The notes beneath the pieces were generated by a model. That model made no database searches, was not told the DNA's origin, and saw nothing but the letters and a program-made list of their open reading frames with translations. From Paenibacillus doosanensis (GTDB lineage: Bacteria > Bacillota > Bacilli > Paenibacillales > NBRC-103111): a stretch of DNA of 64,000 nucleotides. The stretch is taken from positions 62,001-126,000 of the forward strand of contig NZ_JANYUY010000011.1 in assembly GCF_025060755.1 (NCBI RefSeq). Direction: 5' to 3'. This document shows, piece after piece, positions 18,121 through 26,229 of this stretch. Numbering within the stretch: position 1 is the first letter of the stretch; every line of letters starts with the position of its first letter. The position numbers and the translations under genes were made by a program.

Positions 18121-18164
18121 GTCATCTCTCCTTTGTTGTCAGCCTCCGCCCGATCAGAACCGGA

Positions 18165-18995
18165 TCAGCCTTTTACCGCTCCGGCCGTCATGCCCGTTAC
18201 CAGCTGCTTTTGCAGAAGCAGATAGAAAATAATAATCGGAATCAACGCGATGGTAAGCGCAGACATTTGCAGCGTGTAGCTGGCGGTTTCGATACCGACG
18301 AAATTGGCCAGACCGAGCGGCAGCGTCTTCAAGGCGTTGGATGTAATCAAAACGAGCGCAAATAAATATTCGTTCCAATTATATATGAAATTCAGAATGA
18401 TTACAGTCGCCATAGCCGGACGGGTAATCGGCAAAATGATGGACCAGAAGATCCGGAAGATGCCGGCTCCGTCCATAACGCCCGACTCCTCCAAGTCTTT
18501 CGGGAAGCCGCGCATGAAGCCTTCGAGAATAAATACCGTCAGCGACAAGTGAAATGCTGTATATGGCAAAATGAGCGACAGATACGTATCGATCAGGCTC
18601 AGCTTTTGCATGATCAGAAAAATCGGAATCAATGTGGCATGGATCGGAACCAGCATGCCAAGCAGAAACAGGCTGTAGGTGAGTCCGCGCAGCTTAAAGG
18701 AAAAGCGGGCCAGGAAGTAAGCGGCCATCGATCCGAGCAGTACGGTCACGATCAGCGAAGCGAAGGTGATAAGCAAGCTGTTAAAGAAATAAACGTTCAT
18801 GTTGGCGATTCTCCACGCTTCCGCGTAATTGGAGAACTGGAAGCCGGTCGGCATCGAGAACGGGTTGGCCGCATACTCTTGCTCCGACTTGAACGAGTTG
18901 ATCACCATCCAAAAAATAGGCACTATATTCATGATAGCGAACAGAATCAAAAATGTGTATGCGAATATTTGGAATAACGGAGATTTTTTCTTCAT
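18165..18995 (-). CDS. Sugar ABC transporter permease (MalG/LacG type)
   Basis: 276 residues with six predicted membrane helices. The inner-loop EAA motif reads EESGVMDGAGIFRIFWSIILPITRPA, matching the EAA---G---------I-LP pattern where the ATPase docks. The C-terminus LVTGMTAGAVKG is the usual end of this family. It forms a heterodimer with the MalF-type permease encoded just upstream. No ATPase gene is present in the operon, so a shared MsmX-type ATPase encoded elsewhere is likely, as in other Bacillota. Confidence 0.92.
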   Translation of the reverse strand: MKKKSPLFQIFAYTFLILFAIMNIVPIFWMVINSFKSEQEYAANPFSMPTGFQFSNYAEAWRIANMNVYFFNSLLITFASLIVTVLLGSMAAYFLARFSFKLRGLTYSLFLLGMLVPIHATLIPIFLIMQKLSLIDTYLSLILPYTAFHLSLTVFILEGFMRGFPKDLEESGVMDGAGIFRIFWSIILPITRPAMATVIILNFIYNWNEYLFALVLITSNALKTLPLGLANFVGIETASYTLQMSALTIALIPIIIFYLLLQKQLVTGMTAGAVKG

Positions 18996-19017
18996 TAATG
19001 TACTCCTCCTTTCCCTC

Positions 19018-19890
19018 TTAATCTTTCTCGCGGGTGATCCGGTTGACGATGGAAATGACGATCAGGCTGAACAGCAAAATCATAATGGAAGCCGCGCTGC
19101 CGTATCCGTAGCGCATATTCACGAAGGCGCTGTTGTACATATAAATCGTCATGACTTCCGTCTGGTGAGCCGGTCCGCCGCCCGTCAGAACCTGTATGAG
19201 ATCGAATACGCGGAACGAGTTGCTTATGCTGTATACGATCGTGACCATCAAGGTGCTGCGCAGCATCGGAATCGTAATAAACCGGGTTTTCTTAAACCCT
19301 GTAGCTCCATCCAGCTCGGCGGCTTCGTTGACTTCGTCCGGAATATTTTGCAGAGCAGCGAGAAACATGACCATGTACAAACCGCAGTTTTGCCAAATAT
19401 AGGCCACGCTGATCGACAGCATCGACCATTTGGCATCGCCAAGCCAGTTCTGCTGCCAGCTTTCCAGTCCGAAAAAGGCAAGCAGACTGTTCAGCAGACC
19501 GTATTCCGTGTTATAAACCATTCCAAAAATGAGGGATACCATGACCGAGGAAATGACGACCGGCATAAATCCGATGGTCCGGAAAAAGCCGGAGCCTTTC
19601 ATCCCGCGGTTCAGCAGCAGCGCCATCAACAGCCCGAGCGGAATTTGACCGATCAGTCCGGTGATCATAATAATGACGTTGTTCTTGACCGACAGCCAGA
19701 AGGTATCGTCCTCCAGCATTTGGATGTAATTGTTCAGTCCGACGAATTTCATGGAACCGATCCCGTTCCAGTTCATGAGCGAGTAGTAAAGCGAGATGCC
19801 TATCGGAACGATAGCGATGCCGAGATAAATCACCAGCGCCGGGAACAAGCCGATAAAGATAGCGAATCTGCTTCGTTTCAAGGTTTGCAT
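19018..19890 (-). CDS. Sugar ABC transporter permease (MalF/UgpA type)
   Basis: 290 residues with six membrane segments. The EAA motif reads EAAELDGATGFKKTRFITIPML, and the characteristic region LTGGGPAHQTEVMTIYMYN follows. The ATG has a GAAAGGAG site. It lies between the binding-protein gene, from which it is separated by a 15-bp hairpin, and the MalG-type permease gene 22 bases downstream. The hairpin probably lowers permease expression relative to the binding protein. Confidence 0.92.
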   Translation of the reverse strand: MQTLKRSRFAIFIGLFPALVIYLGIAIVPIGISLYYSLMNWNGIGSMKFVGLNNYIQMLEDDTFWLSVKNNVIIMITGLIGQIPLGLLMALLLNRGMKGSGFFRTIGFMPVVISSVMVSLIFGMVYNTEYGLLNSLLAFFGLESWQQNWLGDAKWSMLSISVAYIWQNCGLYMVMFLAALQNIPDEVNEAAELDGATGFKKTRFITIPMLRSTLMVTIVYSISNSFRVFDLIQVLTGGGPAHQTEVMTIYMYNSAFVNMRYGYGSAASIMILLFSLIVISIVNRITREKD

Positions 19891-19924
19891 CAGCAGTTCT
19901 CCTTTCGGTCAGCTTTGGCTTTGA

Positions 19925-19957
19925 ACAAAGAAAACCCGGTATCCGGGTTTTCTTTGT
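19925..19957 (-). terminator. Intercistronic hairpin between binding protein and permease genes
   Basis: A perfect 15-bp inverted repeat (19925-19939 and 19943-19957) with a 3-base loop lies 28 bases after the binding-protein stop codon. Only TTC follows on the minus strand, so it is likely a partial terminator or an mRNA-stabilising 3' structure, not a complete stop. Confidence 0.75.
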
Positions 19958-19984
19958 ATCGGATTAAGCCTGTTAAACTGAGCA

Positions 19985-21304
19985 TTAATTCGTAATGTTG
20001 TCCATTGCTTTCTGGGCATCGGCTGCTACCTGTTCAGGAGTACCGCGTCCTACAGTCAGCGCCTGCAGGCCGTTCTGGATAACGTCCACCACTTGGGTCG
20101 GAATGACGCTGTCGAATACAGGGGCCGTGCCGTTGCCGGTCAGTTCAATCAATTGTTTCAAATAAGGGCTCGCATCCTGGGGAACATCCACTTTCGCCGG
20201 AACGACGACGCCGTTGCTGATCAATGCTTTATACAAATCTTCGCTTACGAAATATTTAAGGAATTCTTCGGCTGCAGCTTTCTTCTTCTCATCCAAGCCG
20301 TTCTTGATGGCGATGCCGTACTGTACGACGCCCGCGCTTTTCTTCGGATCGCCTTTACCGCCGTCCACGCTAGGGAACAAGGCAATGCCGAACTTGCCGC
20401 CGTCTTGGTTGTTCACGCGAATGCGGGCATCCACGGTGGAAGAAGAAATATGAATGGCGGCTTTGCCTTGAATCAGGTAATCTTGTCCTTGTACGGAGTC
20501 CATATTATTGGCATCGACGTTAAACGCTTTAAGTTTGGTCAGTTCGTCGATAACGCTGATCGCTTTCACGAATTCCGGATCGGTAAACTTGGCTTCCTTG
20601 TTCACGACTTTCTGCAGGAAGTCGCTGCCTGTAAAGCGGTCCCCGATGATCGACAGATAGGAGGACTGGAGCGGCCATTTCTCTTTGTTGCCCAGCGAGA
20701 TCGGCGTAATGCCTGCGTCTTTCAGCTTTTTGACCAGATCGATAAAGTCGCTGTAGGTTTTAGGAAACTCATTGTATCCGACTTGGGCCAACAGCTCTTT
20801 GTTGTAATAAACGATGTCTACGAAGGTTTGCTTGGTCGGCACGGCATATTGATTGCCTTTTACGTTGAAGCCTTCCAGCGCCGTTTCCGGCAAAATGGAC
20901 TTCCAGTTGTCCATCAGACCGTTGATCGGCTCAAGCAGATTGCCCTCTACCAGCGGGTCCATTTCCGCTCCCGGCCAAACTACGCTGACGTCGGCCAAAT
21001 TATTTGCCGCAGCCAATGTGCGGATTTTGGTTTTGTACTGCGCGGAAGGAACCTCGTCCGTCTTGATGACGATGTTCGGATGGCTTTTCTCAAACTCGGC
21101 GATTCTCGCCTTGTATACATCATTGTCGATATTGGGGGTCGTCCACGGGTGCATCATGGTCAGCGTCACTTTATCGCCGCTTCCCGCGGATGCTCCGTTG
21201 TTTGCACTCTCCGTGCTTTTATTTCCGCAAGCCGCGGAGGATAAGGCCATCACGCTGACAAGACTTAAAAGAGTTACTTTCTTGCTTATCTTTCTGTTCT
21301 TCAT
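19985..21304 (-). CDS. Sugar-binding lipoprotein of the catabolic operon
   Basis: 439 residues from the ATG at 21304, which has a GAGGG site 6 bases upstream; the TTG two codons earlier is too close to that site. The signal peptide ends in the lipobox SSAAC, then a Ser/Asn/Gly-rich linker. The body is a family 1 solute-binding protein (LTMMHPWTTPNIDNDVYKAR, DIVYYNKELLAQVGYNEFPKTYSDF). It is the first gene of the operon reaching down to 7286, so it should deliver the oligosaccharide that the GH3 and GH130 enzymes process. Expression is likely high because it precedes the hairpin at 19925-19957. The substrate is unknown. Confidence 0.92.
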   Translation of the reverse strand: MKNRKISKKVTLLSLVSVMALSSAACGNKSTESANNGASAGSGDKVTLTMMHPWTTPNIDNDVYKARIAEFEKSHPNIVIKTDEVPSAQYKTKIRTLAAANNLADVSVVWPGAEMDPLVEGNLLEPINGLMDNWKSILPETALEGFNVKGNQYAVPTKQTFVDIVYYNKELLAQVGYNEFPKTYSDFIDLVKKLKDAGITPISLGNKEKWPLQSSYLSIIGDRFTGSDFLQKVVNKEAKFTDPEFVKAISVIDELTKLKAFNVDANNMDSVQGQDYLIQGKAAIHISSSTVDARIRVNNQDGGKFGIALFPSVDGGKGDPKKSAGVVQYGIAIKNGLDEKKKAAAEEFLKYFVSEDLYKALISNGVVVPAKVDVPQDASPYLKQLIELTGNGTAPVFDSVIPTQVVDVIQNGLQALTVGRGTPEQVAADAQKAMDNITN

Positions 21305-21353
21305 TTTCAACCCTCTTCTCTAAAGTTATGTTTGTTCAGCAATCTTACATTTA

Positions 21354-21406
21354 ATTATAGAAGGTATGTCCGGCAGGCTATATCCCATAAATGTTTGATT
21401 ATATCC
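21354..21406 (-). promoter_or_regulatory. Activator-dependent promoter with a 21-bp-spaced direct repeat
   Basis: On the minus strand a perfect -10 TATAAT (21354-21359) has no recognisable -35 hexamer. In its place are two copies of GGATATA, at 21400-21406 and 21379-21385, exactly 21 bp apart, the proximal one covering the -35 position. This is the arrangement expected for an AraC-family activator, and the operon encodes one at 14737-16320. Binding is inferred. Confidence 0.6.
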
Positions 21407-21419
21407 GTAAATATTCAGA

Positions 21420-22412
21420 TCATTTGTGATTATGGCCGTTTTTTATGAAAAATCGGTTGAAAAGAAATAGAATGAAAGGTAAACTTACAATAATATTGTA
21501 AAAATGGATGTTTTCCACAGCGCCTCTCCACTCCATCAAGTTGCCCATTTTGTTGCGGCATTTATAACCGTTATGATGAAAAAATTCCCTCTTAGCAATC
21601 CGCGTCCAGACGCCGCCATTTCCATCGGCGCAAGCAAAAGAAGGCCTCGCCCCTTCGAGGGGACGGGCCTCCTGCTTCGCTTGATCGGCAAAGGCGATGC
21701 GCATCGGGATGCCTAACGAATCAAACTGCGCTTCCTCCGGGACCGTCTGCAGCTTTCCTTGGGCCACCCGGCCTGCGACGGCAAGCGCCAGCGCATCGAC
21801 TATATCGTCCCGGGCGACGGACTTGCGGGGAAACCGCTCCAGCCCGCAGCTTACGACAGCCTCGGCAGGAGGATACACTCCGGACAAATGGCGCAGCCGC
21901 TCTTCGAAGCCGTGCTGCGTCTTTTTGCCGTGCGCCATCGGCCCTCCGAACAAGGCGGCGAAGACCAGCTCGGGATGCGATTCCGTCAACCGGACAGCCG
22001 CCTGCGCATCCCTGCGCACAAGTGCGTCCGCCTGGCGGATTTTGGGCACGAGATTCCAGGACTGCTTGGACAATCCACGGGAGCAGAGCTTCCGGCTCCA
22101 TGCCGCCGCTTCCTCGTAATCGGCCGCCTCCAGCACTTCGCGGATCGGCGCCGGAAATACGCTCGAAGCGCGGTGAGGCTTAAGCCGCAGCCTCGCTTCC
22201 CGGTCGCATCTGCGCCCGTCCTCCGCGCAAGAGCCCGAGAGGAGGCCGATCGGCATATCGATCAGCACCGTTCGCGCATCCCGGTACGCTTCCCATACCG
22301 AATCAAGATGCTCATATAACCGGATGTCCCACTGCTCGCCGGGCTGCAGGGCGACGGCAATCCATCCCGCTCTGCAGCCGTCGATCCCCACATCGAGGGA
22401 CGGCTGATTCAT
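21420..22412 (-). CDS. DUF429-family protein (RNase H-like fold) with an unusual C-terminal extension
   Basis: 330 residues. The N-terminal 240 or so match the DUF429 pattern: DVGIDGCRAGWIAV, VLIDMPIGL, a Cys/Asp/Arg-rich segment (RRCDREARLRL), VFPAPIREVL, SHPELVFAAL and DDIVDALALAV. The family is predicted to have a nuclease-like fold with acidic metal ligands; its biological role is unknown. Members usually end shortly after an LGIPM.I motif, found here near residue 240. The remaining 90 or so residues are low in similarity to anything I recognise and end in a short hydrophobic run. They include AT-rich DNA with a perfect 17-base palindrome, so the reading frame may have run into former intergenic DNA. 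It is not clearly linked to either transporter. Confidence 0.75.
   Translation of the reverse strand: MNQPSLDVGIDGCRAGWIAVALQPGEQWDIRLYEHLDSVWEAYRDARTVLIDMPIGLLSGSCAEDGRRCDREARLRLKPHRASSVFPAPIREVLEAADYEEAAAWSRKLCSRGLSKQSWNLVPKIRQADALVRRDAQAAVRLTESHPELVFAALFGGPMAHGKKTQHGFEERLRHLSGVYPPAEAVVSCGLERFPRKSVARDDIVDALALAVAGRVAQGKLQTVPEEAQFDSLGIPMRIAFADQAKQEARPLEGARPSFACADGNGGVWTRIAKREFFHHNGYKCRNKMGNLMEWRGAVENIHFYNIIVSLPFILFLFNRFFIKNGHNHK
21485..21501. promoter_or_regulatory. Perfect 17-base palindrome, candidate operator
   Basis: TTACAATA, one central A, TATTGTAA. It lies inside the unusual 3' part of the DUF429 gene and about 130 bases upstream of the promoter at 21354-21406. The 8-1-8 form resembles repressor boxes of the Fur/PerR or TetR size class, but no specific regulator can be assigned. 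Confidence 0.4.
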
Positions 22413-22524
22413 CTCATTCTTCCTTTCAATAGAAATTTTCGCTGTTCCCGCTCTCTATAGACACTTGTATAGACTGCTCATTGATTTCGCCGTCTCTTCC
22501 CCGATTACCTGCCCGCTCATGCGC

Positions 22525-22550
22525 AAAAGCCCCGGAGGAGCTCCGGGGCC
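22525..22550 (-). terminator. Terminator of the second sugar ABC operon
   Basis: On the minus strand, arms GCCCCGGAG (22541-22549) and CTCCGGGGC (22529-22537) with a 3-base loop are followed by TTTTG. It lies 18 bases after the stop of the binding-protein gene. Confidence 0.9.
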
Positions 22551-22567
22551 GCGTTTATCTTCTATTT

Positions 22568-23929
22568 TTACTGTTTCACCGTTTTATTATACTGCTGAAT
22601 TTTCGACGTGATGTCTTTGGCCGCCGCATCGAGCGCGTCCTTCGGCGATTTCTTGTTGTTCAGCACCTCTTCGATCGCCCCTTCGACAATTTGCCTTGCT
22701 TCCGGGAAGACGCCCATGACCGCGCCTTGGGTCGCCGAATTCAATTTCGTCTGATGCAGCTGGTCGATCGCCGTTTGGAACTGCGGGAATTTCTTCAAAT
22801 TGTCCTTGACGCTTTGCTCGTCATACGCTTTTTTCGTAATCGGGAAGTAACCGGTATTAATATGCCAGTACGCCTGCTCCTTCGGAGACGTCAGGAACTT
22901 GATGAATTCCCAAGTCGCCTTCTGCTCGTCGTCGGGACGGTCGTTCATGATCCAGAGGCTGGCCCCGCCTACGACGACTCCGCCTTCCTTGGCATCCGCA
23001 GGCTTCGGCAGGAAGCCGGTGCCGACCTCGAATTTGCCCGCCGCATTGTCGACAAGCCCTTTCAGCGATGCCGTCGACTCGAGAATCATCCCCACTTGAC
23101 CGGCGGAGAAGGCTTTCTTCGAATCGTCGGTCTTGCGTCCCAGATTGTTGGCCGCTTTCGTATCGACCAGATTTTTCCACCAAGTTAACGTCTTGACGCC
23201 CGCATCCGAGTTGACCAGCGACTCGGTCGCCAAAGCGTTGCGGCCGTTGCCGTTATTGACGTAATCGGCGCCTTGATTGGCAAAAAACTGCTCCATAAAC
23301 CAGCCGTAAATCGCAAAGTTGGCTCCCGTAGCCTTGCCCGTTTTGGTAATGGCGTCAGCCGCTTTTTGCAGCTCTTCATACGTTTGGGGCGGCTTCTCCG
23401 GATCGAGACCCGCTGCCTTGAACAAATCCTTATTGTAATAAAGGATCGGGTTCGACGTATTGAACGGCATCGAGTTCAGCTTGCCGTTCAGCGAATAATA
23501 GCCGGTAATGTTAGGCTCCAGTTGGGTCAAATCGAATTTGTCTTCATCGATAAATTTTTGCATCGGGGTAATCGTCTTTGAATCGATCATGAAACGGCTG
23601 CCGATTTCGTACATTTGCACAAGGCTCGGGCCGTCCTTCGTCCCCATACTCGCTTTCAGCTTGCTGAGCAGATCGTCGTAGGTGCCCTGGAATACGGCCT
23701 CCACTTGAATCTTATCCTGCGAAGCGTTGAAGTCGGCCACCATCTGGTCGACGACCTTCGTGTTCGAACCGCCCATCGCGTGCCAGAAGACGACCTTTTT
23801 GGGTCCTGCGGAAGCGGCTCCCCCTTTATCCTTGACCGCCGTATCCTGATCGCCGCCACCGCAAGCGGTGAGAGCCATCATTCCTGCCAACGTAAGACTG
23901 AGGAAACTTTTTTTACCGAGTAGCTTCAT
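22568..23929 (-). CDS. Sugar-binding lipoprotein of the second ABC importer (UgpB-like)
   Basis: 453 residues. The signal peptide ends in the lipobox LTAC, followed by GGGDQD and a linker. VVFWHAMGGSN at the start of the mature part, PSLVQMYEIGSRFMID and FNTSNPILYYNKDLFKAAGLDP are typical of family 1 binding proteins related to the glycerol-phosphate/oligosaccharide type. The ATG has an AGGGGTG site. It is unusual in being the last gene of its operon, after both permeases. A terminator follows directly. The ligand is unknown, and the GlpQ-type phosphodiester genes that would support glycerophosphodiester transport are absent. Confidence 0.9.
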   Translation of the reverse strand: MKLLGKKSFLSLTLAGMMALTACGGGDQDTAVKDKGGAASAGPKKVVFWHAMGGSNTKVVDQMVADFNASQDKIQVEAVFQGTYDDLLSKLKASMGTKDGPSLVQMYEIGSRFMIDSKTITPMQKFIDEDKFDLTQLEPNITGYYSLNGKLNSMPFNTSNPILYYNKDLFKAAGLDPEKPPQTYEELQKAADAITKTGKATGANFAIYGWFMEQFFANQGADYVNNGNGRNALATESLVNSDAGVKTLTWWKNLVDTKAANNLGRKTDDSKKAFSAGQVGMILESTASLKGLVDNAAGKFEVGTGFLPKPADAKEGGVVVGGASLWIMNDRPDDEQKATWEFIKFLTSPKEQAYWHINTGYFPITKKAYDEQSVKDNLKKFPQFQTAIDQLHQTKLNSATQGAVMGVFPEARQIVEGAIEEVLNNKKSPKDALDAAAKDITSKIQQYNKTVKQ

Positions 23930-24037
23930 CGTTACGCACCCCTAATATTTTGATGAAAATATATGGAAAGGACGCCGGTCGGCGCCGTTTCACCGAATGG
24001 ATGATCCGTCTTCGGCGCGGAAGACGGCAGAGATCGT

Positions 24038-24862
24038 TCAGCCTTTGATCGCGCCGGCGGTAATGCCGCGAATGAGCTGCTTCACTCCGAAGGCCAGCAT
24101 GACGAAGGACGGGAGAAGCACCAGCGAGACGCCGGCGAGAATCAGATTCCAGGACATCACTTCTTCATGCTGCAGCATCGATACGCCGATCTGCACCGTC
24201 CGCATGGTCGGTTTGTTCGTAATCAGCAGCGGCCACAGATAAGAGTTCCAATGGTTTAAGAACACGTAGACGAACAACGTCGACAAGGCCGGGCGCGATA
24301 AGGGCATCACGATGGAGAAAAAGGTGCGCAATTGGCCGCAGCCGTCGATTTTGGCGGCATCGAACAGTTCGTGGGGAAGCTGCAGAAAAAACTGCCTCAG
24401 CAGGAATACCCCGAAAGCCCCTGCCATGAACGGAACGATCAGCCCTTGATAGCTGTCCATCCAGCCGAGCGATTTGATTGTCAAGTAATTCGGGATGACC
24501 GTCACTTCCCACGGAATCATCATCGTGGACAAATACAAAAGAAACAGCGGGCCCTTGAAGCGGAAGTTCAAGAAAGCGAAGGCATAAGCGGCCAAGCTCG
24601 ACGTAATGACCTGGCTGATCGTAATGGCGGCCGACACGACGAAGCTGTTGACGATAAACCGCAGGATCGGCACGGTTTGCAGCGCTTTAATGAAGTTGCC
24701 CAAGTACAGCTGATGCGGAAATAACGGCGGAGGAAACACCGCTACTTCCTTTTCCGTCATAAACGACGACAAAATGGTAAACAGCAGCGGGTACAGCACC
24801 GCCAAGGCAAGCACGGTCAAAAACGCATACAATATGGAACGGGATACTCCGCGAATGATCAC
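24038..24862 (-). CDS. Sugar ABC transporter permease (MalG/UgpE type)
   Basis: 274 residues with six membrane helices. The EAA-type loop reads FDAAKIDGCGQLRTFFSIVMPLSRPA, and the end is LIRGITAGAIKG. It starts at GTG (24862), sharing GTGA with the stop of the upstream permease gene, so the two subunits are translationally coupled. It pairs with the UgpA-type permease; the ATPase must come from elsewhere. It lies 108 bases before the binding-protein gene, with no strong hairpin between them. Confidence 0.92.
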   Translation of the reverse strand: MIIRGVSRSILYAFLTVLALAVLYPLLFTILSSFMTEKEVAVFPPPLFPHQLYLGNFIKALQTVPILRFIVNSFVVSAAITISQVITSSLAAYAFAFLNFRFKGPLFLLYLSTMMIPWEVTVIPNYLTIKSLGWMDSYQGLIVPFMAGAFGVFLLRQFFLQLPHELFDAAKIDGCGQLRTFFSIVMPLSRPALSTLFVYVFLNHWNSYLWPLLITNKPTMRTVQIGVSMLQHEEVMSWNLILAGVSLVLLPSFVMLAFGVKQLIRGITAGAIKG

Positions 24863-25764
24863 TGATAGTGCACCTTCTTTTCCAAAACTTTAAACTGAAA
24901 GACGGTCAGCAGCAAAATGATGACGAACAAGACTAAAGCCTGCGCGCTGCCGATACCGAACCGGAAGTTAATGAACGCATCCTGATAGATCGAATATACG
25001 ACGACGTTCGTACTGTTGATCGGGCCGCCTTTGGTCAAAATATTCACTTGGCCGAAGGCTTGGAAGGCGGTGATAACCGATACGATGAGAACGAAGAAGA
25101 TCGTGGGAGAAAGCAGCGGAAGCACGATCTGGATAAACGTCCGAACCGGTCCCGATCCGTCGATTTTGGCGCTTTCGTACAGCTCCTCCGGCACTCCCTG
25201 CAGACCGCTGAGCAAAATGATGTAGACAAAGCCCATATTCATCCATACCGTCATCATGGAAATCGATATGAGCGCCCATGACGGATCGGCCAGCCAGGAA
25301 ATCGGCGAGATGCCGACGAAGCCGATGAAGTAATTGAGCATTCCCGCCGTCGGGTGAAACAGCAGCAGCCAAATGATCGACCCGGTACCTACGGAAATGA
25401 CGATCGGCAGCGAAAAGACGAACTGAAACAGCTTCATCCCCTTCAGCTTGTTGTGGGTGAGCGCAGCCAGCACCAGCGACCAGACGATCGTCGTCGGCAC
25501 CGTGAATAGGATGAACAGCAGCGTGACTTTCAGATTGGAATAAAATTGCCCCGATGAAAACAAATCGATATAATTATCCAGCCCTACAAACGCCGCCACT
25601 CGCCCTCTCGGGTCCGTCAAGGTCATACTGAGATATACGGAGCGGATCATCGGGTAAAACAAGAAGCAGATGAAGATCAGAAGAGACGGAGCCAGAAAAG
25701 CGAAGCCGAGAAGCTCTTCCTTCCATTGGGATTTTTTAGAAGAAGATGACGAAGATGCAGACAA
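24859..25764 (-). CDS. Sugar ABC transporter permease (UgpA/MalF type)
   Basis: 301 residues if the TTG at 25764 is used. That codon follows AGGAAAGGGG at 8 bases, whereas the ATG at 25797 has no ribosome site and would add 11 residues. The N-terminus is a Ser/Lys-rich cytoplasmic stretch, then six membrane segments. The EAA motif reads YESAKIDGSGPVRTFIQIVLPLLSP, and LTKGGPINSTNVVVYSIYQ follows. It is the first gene of the three-gene importer. Cre-like sites in the upstream intergenic region suggest CcpA-mediated carbon catabolite control. Confidence 0.9.
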   Translation of the reverse strand: MSASSSSSSKKSQWKEELLGFAFLAPSLLIFICFLFYPMIRSVYLSMTLTDPRGRVAAFVGLDNYIDLFSSGQFYSNLKVTLLFILFTVPTTIVWSLVLAALTHNKLKGMKLFQFVFSLPIVISVGTGSIIWLLLFHPTAGMLNYFIGFVGISPISWLADPSWALISISMMTVWMNMGFVYIILLSGLQGVPEELYESAKIDGSGPVRTFIQIVLPLLSPTIFFVLIVSVITAFQAFGQVNILTKGGPINSTNVVVYSIYQDAFINFRFGIGSAQALVLFVIILLLTVFQFKVLEKKVHYQ

Positions 25765-25876
25765 TGAAGATTCCCCTTTCCTTAAAGTAAGATTCATGAG
25801 GTAAAGCGCTTAACTCAAGATGCCGAAAAGAGCCCCTCTGGATGCCGGAGTGAACGATAATCAGAAGTTCCTTGGA

Positions 25877-25890
25877 TGTATTCGCTTTCA
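25877..25890. promoter_or_regulatory. Cre-like site (CcpA), importer promoter region
   Basis: TGTATTCGCTTTCA matches the catabolite-responsive element pattern TGWAANCGNTNWCA at 13 of 14 positions. It lies about 20 bases downstream of the possible -10 of the importer operon, a position expected for repression by CcpA. Confidence 0.5.
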
Positions 25891-26038
25891 GTAACTGATG
25901 TAAGGATAAAATATACATTAATTCCATAATATAAGTGATTTTGAGCAAATAAAAACACATAAATCGCCTTCTCTTATCGAAGCAACCTATGTGTATATCT
26001 CCGCATCTCCTACACGTGGTATTAACTTGTGACCTTAT

Positions 26039-26052
26039 TGTAAACGCTGCCA
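26039..26052. promoter_or_regulatory. Cre-like site (CcpA), cls side
   Basis: TGTAAACGCTGCCA matches TGWAANCGNTNWCA at 13 of 14 positions. It is about 275 bases upstream of the importer start and 178 bases upstream of cls, so which gene it serves, if any, is open. Confidence 0.45.
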
Positions 26053-26229
26053 CCAGCCGTGTCAACCATAATTTTCCGTTTATTTATCCGATGGTTAGTC
26101 CGATTCGGCCGCTCTCCGGCATGCATATGCGAATCCGGGTAAGGAAATGATAACGCGAGGGTGGATAATGATTCCAGAAGGGGTTATGCTTAAAGAACAG
26201 GATCGGAATGCAAGCAGGAGGTGAACCCC

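Larger units (their letters stand above)
25798..26229. other. 432-base intergenic region between the ABC importer and cls
   Basis: No convincing gene is seen. It separates divergent transcription units. It holds two good cre-like motifs (25877-25890 and 26039-26052) and a weaker one (25801-25814, core AAAGCGCTTA). An AT-rich stretch around 25905-25960 includes TATATT (25910-25915, minus strand), which may be the importer's -10. The ribosome site of cls, AGGAGG, lies at its right end. Confidence 0.6.
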
